A stretch of 64,000 nt of DNA from Lepas anatifera (Eukaryota; Arthropoda; Thecostraca; Lepadidae), in the NCBI GenBank assembly GCA_034440635.1, contig JAOTON010001682.1:154501-218500 (forward strand), written 5' to 3'. A model generated the notes under the pieces. The model saw nothing but the letters and a program-made list of their open reading frames with translations. It was not told the DNA's origin and did no database searches. How positions within the stretch are numbered: the first letter of the stretch is position 1; each line of letters begins with the position of its first letter. Positions 59,524 through 64,000 of the stretch are shown here, piece by piece. Made by a program: the position numbers and the translations under genes.

Positions 59524-60286
59524 CATCGAGGTCCCTCAGGGTCTATAAGGTGTATGAATCCGGCTATTTTTCGATTTCGGGATCTGAGGTCATGTCACGG
59601 GTGACCTCTCCCATTGACAAAGCATGGGGAAAATGATCTAAAAGTCACAAAAACTATTGAAAATGCTCGGCTTCGTCGAAATACGTTCTTGGACACCCCT
59701 CTTTACGGATTCCAGGGCCATATTTGCCCTTTGATCTCTCCAAGGTCATCCAAGGTCACCAGGGGTCAAAACAGTATTTTGACAACAACTTTTGACCTAT
59801 ATAAGCTAGAGCGTTGAATCAAACACCATCGTTTATGTTCGTCACTGGCTTTTGTTTGATATACGGCAAGGTCATTTCTGACCTTTCGTGACCTCAGGTC
59901 ATCTTAGGTCACGAGGTGACCTCTGGAGGTCAAACCACTGGCGGAAGGTCATTACGTTCAGACATAGCGGGAAAAGATCTGAGATTTTCCTATCCAATGT
60001 ACTTTACCACATCTCAATACCTCTAATGGCACAAGAGTTATACCCAGTTTGCTTAAGCGTTGCATATTTGAGTGAAAATAACCGATCTTGACCTAATTTG
60101 ACCTCTGGAGGTCAAACCATTGACCTGAGCGCTAAAACATGCTAAGTAATTTCTTACTGATTTACGCCGCTTTCTAATGCACTTTGCAGATTTGCGCTAA
60201 CGCCAATACTTTCGAGTTAGATGGGGGCCATCGATGGCCCCCGGTGGGGCGAATTGGCACCGCCGCCCCGGTGGGGCGCGGGTTAA
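59524..60286 (+). mobile_element. AGGTCA-rich TTAA element E, 5'-truncated
   Basis: Homologous to the interior and right end of element A, starting from A's AGGGTCTACAAGG region. It keeps a stretch (around 59675-59765) that A lacks. The right end carries GGGGGCCATCGATGGCCCCC, a longer 3'-type terminus (CCGGTGGGGCGAATTGGCAC...CCGGTGGGGCGCGGG) and TTAA at 60283-60286. The left terminus is missing. Confidence 0.85.
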
Positions 60287-60818
60287 GTGAGTTATTTCGA
60301 ACATAAGCGTGGGAATAGCGGGATCAGAAGGCCCTAACCGTCCACTTTTCATCAAACTATTTCCCAATTTCAGCCAACTTGGAAGGAGGTCGGAAAGCTT
60401 TTTAACTGCGTGGTTTAGAAGGTAGCAATAAGCCCAAAAAACAATGAAATTTTTTGTTATGGCGGGAAAGCTTTCTGGTCAGTAGCATGTTGAAAATTCG
60501 TTTACCGTCTTTTTGCCGGTAACGATGCTTATGATTTTGAGACCGTTGTGAGGCAGAATGTAAACTAGAACAGTTCTTTAACCCCTCCCCTCCCCCATTG
60601 GCATCCTTTGATAATATTTCATAGTGTCATTTTATCAGCAAACACAGGGTAGATATGTTTCAAAGTGAGATGTGTTACAAATCACTGAGAGCGCCTGAAC
60701 TACGTCCTTGAAACGGGTTCCACATCCCGAGTAAAACGTAGCTGCTGCTACGCCATTACTTTTATGAGCCTCACAATGTGAACTTGTGGAGATTTGCACC
60801 ACCAAAACCATCCACAAC
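60287..60818. other. Inter-tRNA spacer
   Basis: Type 1 spacer resuming after element E; it resembles 58000-58540. No gene seen. Confidence 0.6.
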
Positions 60819-60890
60819 TGACCCCGACGTGATTTGAACACGCAACCTTCCGATCTGGAGTCGGACGCGCTACCGTTGCGCCACGGAGTC
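60819..60890 (-). tRNA. tRNA-Trp(CCA), array copy 13, canonical
   Basis: Consensus sequence. T4 terminator at 60804-60807. Confidence 0.95.
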
Positions 60891-61692
60891 GACGCTTATG
60901 ATACAAAACGGCGGAATCTGTCCTAGGTTTCATGGCGATGGCAGGCTGAAGGTATCGGATGCTTCTACAGTTAATTACACTAAGCTCAGGGGTAGGGAGG
61001 AAGAGAGTGCTTTCCCGATATTTTCTATGAAATTTAAGAATACAGTTTTGTGCTGTATTGCTGTGATGATCAAGTTTATGTGGTCAAAAATAATGACCCT
61101 GCTGCTACTGATAGTAGTGCTCACAAAGTGGTCTTGAACTAATTTGGAACCAAAATATTACCACGGTGTTTCAAGCGAATTATCCCGAAATCTTTGTCAC
61201 GGGGAACGCATCCTCGCAAAATTGTTGTGCCGACAAAATTATTACAGTCTCAGAAAATTTCCAAAGTGTCACTTTTTGTAATTATGTCAGATATTTGATA
61301 AAGTAAAACCTTATTTCAAAGCCTGCAGAGGACATTTGCAATACACACATTCAAGAAGACCATCTTGCGAGGCTGATAACACCGCAGGTAAGATAAACAA
61401 CCAGAGAAGCGCCCAACCATATTCATGTTGGCGTTGACTCAACAAATTTTTGCTGCCCGGAATATTTTTAAATGTAAATGTGAGTGAGACCATTCCGGAG
61501 GAACACTAAAAAACATTAGAAATCCTACCGCTTCTAAAGGACACGGGCCCGAGGTGCCTCAAGGCATGAGAAGAATGTTGCCCAGGCCCCCTTCCGTGAA
61601 GTTCAACAGAAGTTGGTACCGCCTGTCGAAACGTATTTTTGACTATGCCGAAGGCTTAAACACAGATATGCATCACCAAAACCATACACAGC
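60891..61692. other. Inter-tRNA spacer
   Basis: Type 2 spacer with the CTGCAGAGGACATTTGCAAT block at 61323. No gene seen. Confidence 0.6.
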
Positions 61693-61764
61693 TAACCCCG
61701 ACGTGATTTGAACACGCAACCTTCCGATCTGGAGTCGGACGCGCTACCGTTGCGCCACGGAGTC
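61693..61764 (-). tRNA. tRNA-Trp(CCA), array copy 14
   Basis: One change (C72 to U), giving a G1-U72 terminal pair. T4 terminator at 61678-61681. Type 1 5' flank. Confidence 0.9.
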
Positions 61765-61914
61765 GATGTGAACGATAGGAAGTGCATGAATCCTGACGTT
61801 CTTTTCGACGGAATCTGCGTTTGTTCCAACTGAAGGGCTTATTGTATTTCCACACTTCCTCATTCCACCTTCCCCACATGCCCATGTGTCTGAATATATA
61901 ATGGCATAATCGAA

Positions 61915-62095
61915 AAAGGTGGTTTATTGGATAGCTTGTCCGTTTACTTAGCCAACGGTCCCGGGTTCAAGTCCCGGCGGACCCTCTGGATAAGTCGATC
62001 TGATCCCCCAAATACCTCCCAACAGGGTGAGAGTTTACAACGCTGTATGATCCTGGAATTTGGTGTGTCTTTAAACTCCAACAACTATTATAACG
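61915..62095 (+). mobile_element. SINE copy in the tRNA array
   Basis: Good B box GGTTCAAGTCC (61964-61974) inside GGTCCCGGGTTCAAGTCCCG, then CTGATCCCCCAAATACCTCC and CAACAGGGTGAGAG. The A box is decayed. It is the closest relative of the 2741 copy. Confidence 0.75.
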
Positions 62096-62724
62096 ACACA
62101 ATTAGCTTAAGTTTTCCTACTGTATATGGTTATTTAAAAGAACGTAGGTAAATTACTGATGACTGCTTTTCTTTAATGCCAGCGCTCATGCCTTTTATTT
62201 TCCTCAGTACGTGCAAAAATTGCGGTTTGGTAGGTACTAGTTTCGGTATGGTCACGGAGTGAGTTTGATAAATATTACCTCAAAAGGGATAATCTCGCTT
62301 CTACCGACAACATTTCCCACACAGTGGTGTTAGACTTATTTGACAGCATGGGATAAGAGAATGGTTGGTAAAAGCTATGCATTTTAGCTATAATCTGTTT
62401 AAAAATTTTTCTAAATTTGAATTGTAAGCATCACTTGGTTATAGGATGCATTTTCGTGTTCAACTGTTATTAGCTATCCGATCACTCTGGACCTGGCCTG
62501 ACATTATTGTGTTTTTAACTGTTGGTTATTGAATTAATAGATAAATGAAAGTAAGAATAAAACAATTGAATAAAATAAAAAAAAACATATCAAAGGAAAG
62601 GTAGCTAGCGTCTTCAACCTGATGACTTAAGCAGCCCCCTTTGAACGCTGACTAGGCCTTTTAAATATTCTGAGGCTCGAGAGGCAAACTTAGGGAGATT
62701 TTCACCACCAAAAATTTCCACAGC
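62096..62724. other. Inter-tRNA spacer
   Basis: AT-rich spacer, including an A-rich tract at about 62560-62590. No gene seen. Confidence 0.6.
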
Positions 62725-62796
62725 TGACCCCGACGTGATTTGAACACGCAACCTTCCGATCTGGAGTCGGACGCGCTACCGTTGCGCCACGGAGTC
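62725..62796 (-). tRNA. tRNA-Trp(CCA), array copy 15, canonical
   Basis: Consensus sequence. T5 terminator at 62710-62714. Confidence 0.95.
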
Positions 62797-63528
62797 GATG
62801 ATAGGGATAGAAAATGGTGGAATCTGTATGTGATGTCATGGGATAAAAATAGCAGGCGGAAGGTATCAGATATTTATGCAGTTAATAATACAATATATAA
62901 AATAATAGCCCAGGGGTAGGGAGGAAGAGAGCGCCTTCCCATGTTTGTATTTTAGTAATCTAGGAATGCAGCAGTGAGCTGAATTGCTGTAATGCTCGAG
63001 TTTGCGTTTATAAAATTACGACCTTGCTGCTACTGACAGTAATTACCACAAGGTGGTCCTGGAAAGATTAGTTGCATCTTTCGGCGAAATTTCTTAATTT
63101 TGCGTTTTTCTGCCAGACATGGTAGATATTTTTAAAGTAATGGTATATTTCAATTCCTGAGAACGTTAGCACTGCAAGCATGCAAGGAGACCAGCTTGCA
63201 AAGTTGAAAACGAGCAACAATGTTTCAAGGTAACAGAAACGCCCAGAAAAGTGTTCCAACGTGTTCACATTTACTTAACAATGCTTAGCTACCGGAAATG
63301 TTTCCAAGCAAGAATGAGAGCGAGACTTTCAGTGGTGAAAACCTTAAACCATCAAAATATTTCCGCTTCTAAAGAAAATGGGCCCGATGGGCCTCAAGGC
63401 AAGAGAAGGATGCTGTCAAAGAATCCATCTACGAAGCTTATCAGCTGTTCCTTCTGCAATTTACCACGTATCTGTGATTGCAAAGCAAGGGGGAACATAA
63501 AAATGAACCACCCAAGAATGTTCATTGC
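62797..63528. other. Inter-tRNA spacer
   Basis: Type 2-like spacer (GGTAGGGAGGAAGAGAGCGC near 62916). No gene seen. Confidence 0.6.
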
Positions 63529-63600
63529 CGACCCCGACGTGATTCGAACACGCAACCTTCCGATCTGGAGGCGGACGCGCTACCGTTGCGCCACGGAGTC
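63529..63600 (-). tRNA. tRNA-Trp(CCA), array copy 16, diverged
   Basis: Discriminator A73 to G, a 31-39 mismatch in the anticodon stem (TCCGC against TCGGA) and a T-loop change. The T5 run is further away (63499-63503, about 25 nt). It may be non-functional. Confidence 0.7.
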
Positions 63601-63950
63601 GATAGAAAAATGAAGAAGCCCGAACAACGTGTAAAAGCAATCAAATAAATATATAGCTGCAGGGAGTTTAATCTCGCGAAACACAACTTTCCCTAAGACG
63701 GAGATCTGCTGGGAATTCGAGTGGGGCTGCTTCCATAAGGTCTGTAGTCTGTTAACTATCTGGGTCTGAGGGGCTGGTTACTAAAATCATCGGTTAATTT
63801 CTTTCCAATTCTAATTCCAATTGGGTTAATTTTCAATTTCCAAGTTTCGCTATTACGTAAGTGTGAGACAACTCTAGCAGATTATCGACATTGAAAGCCA
63901 GAGCGTAAAATCATGAAATGCTAGAGCCTATTTTTGCTACCTTAGCATCG
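63601..63950. other. Spacer at the strand switch
   Basis: No gene seen. It separates the minus-strand series from the plus-strand copy. Confidence 0.5.
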
Positions 63951-64000
63951 CCTCCGTGGCACAACGGTAGCGAGTCCGACTACAGATCGGAAGTTTGCGT
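63951..64000 (+). tRNA. tRNA-Trp-like, inverted copy 17, cut by window end
   Basis: The first 50 nt of a tRNA-Trp-like gene on the plus strand: GCCTCCGTGGCACAACGGTA... with the anticodon stem TCCGA/TCGGA intact and loop CTACAGA. The anticodon at 34-36 is therefore ACA (would read UGU, Cys) instead of CCA. Changes also occur at position 2, in the D stem and in the variable region. It could be a pseudogene; the T arm is outside the window. Confidence 0.7.

Larger units (their letters stand above)
43325..64000 (-). repeat. Tandem array of tRNA-Trp units
   Basis: Sixteen tRNA-Trp genes on the minus strand and one partial plus-strand copy share extended flanks, so whole units were duplicated. On the 5' side, type 1 flanks contain GACGTTC(A/G)TGTGGACGG and TTGATYTATTCCACCATCTA (45850, 53610, diverged at 54270, 57440, 61790). 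Type 2 flanks contain a TTTCATGGCGATGGCAGGCT-like phrase and GCAGGGGAAGAGAGTGCTTT-like text (56570, 58670, 60930, diverged at 62840). Type 3 flanks (44080, 55482) share CACTTCTGCAA and GCATCTGATCAAG. Other unit parts include CTGCAGAGGACATTTGCAAT (53140, 56975, 61323) and GACCTCTGGCCAAAGCC (45617, 46779; diverged at 56359). Confidence 0.9.

Noticed and set aside
43320..63613. ORFs beginning with MNTQPS(D/N)LESDALPLRH within the array
   Set aside because: These are translations of the tRNA-Trp gene on the opposite strand, recurring only because the tRNA recurs.

Overview
The window looks like nuclear DNA from a multicellular animal, most likely a marine invertebrate. This rests on three things: tRNA-derived SINEs with internal pol III boxes, dense non-autonomous DNA transposons (hAT-like with 8-bp target duplications and TTAA-flanked ones), and an array of eukaryotic-type tRNA-Trp(CCA) genes. 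A more precise placement (amphioxus, hemichordate and so on) is not supportable from sequence alone. Bacterial-style operons and long ORFs are absent. I recognise only one protein-coding exon with fair support.

Region 1 (1-42260) is gene-poor and repeat-rich. It holds SINE copies (2741, 4628, 8485, 16696, 16802), microsatellites (4372, 30114, 34645, 34996), a 26-bp satellite (13376-13879), several hAT-like elements whose ends read CAGTGGCG(T/G)A..., MITEs with long inverted termini (19507-19813, 24595-25304, 30215-30356), a 78-bp-arm foldback element (37274-37484), and a family of TTAA-flanked elements packed with AGGTCA/TGACCT hexamers. Copies of that family lie at about 13990-14498, 14495-15095, 28088-29291, 35228-36151, 37542-38385 and 59524-60286. 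Each copy carries its own palindromic sequence near the ends, and the two ends of one copy match each other better than they match other copies.

Region 2 (42272-42960) has a minus-strand first coding exon with a signal peptide and a TGF-beta-propeptide-like motif, ending at a strong GTGAGT donor. A CpG-rich stretch lies upstream. The downstream exons were not found.

Region 3 (43325-64000) is a tandem array of tRNA-Trp(CCA) genes. There are sixteen on the minus strand (one clearly a pseudogene, a few mildly decayed) and a truncated seventeenth on the plus strand with a changed anticodon. Almost every minus-strand copy keeps an oligo-T terminator 10-25 nt downstream. Flanking sequences show that whole units of roughly 0.6-1.2 kb were duplicated, and in the right half two unit types alternate. 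One unit is split by a 5.76-kb hAT-like insertion (46994-52755, target duplication CTTGTAAC). The undisturbed site can be read in a paralogous unit at 54008-54015. A second hAT-like element (48730-52018) is nested inside it, and both carry GGGGCCCC-rich minisatellite. A 5'-truncated AGGTCA-type element (59524-60286) abuts another tRNA gene.
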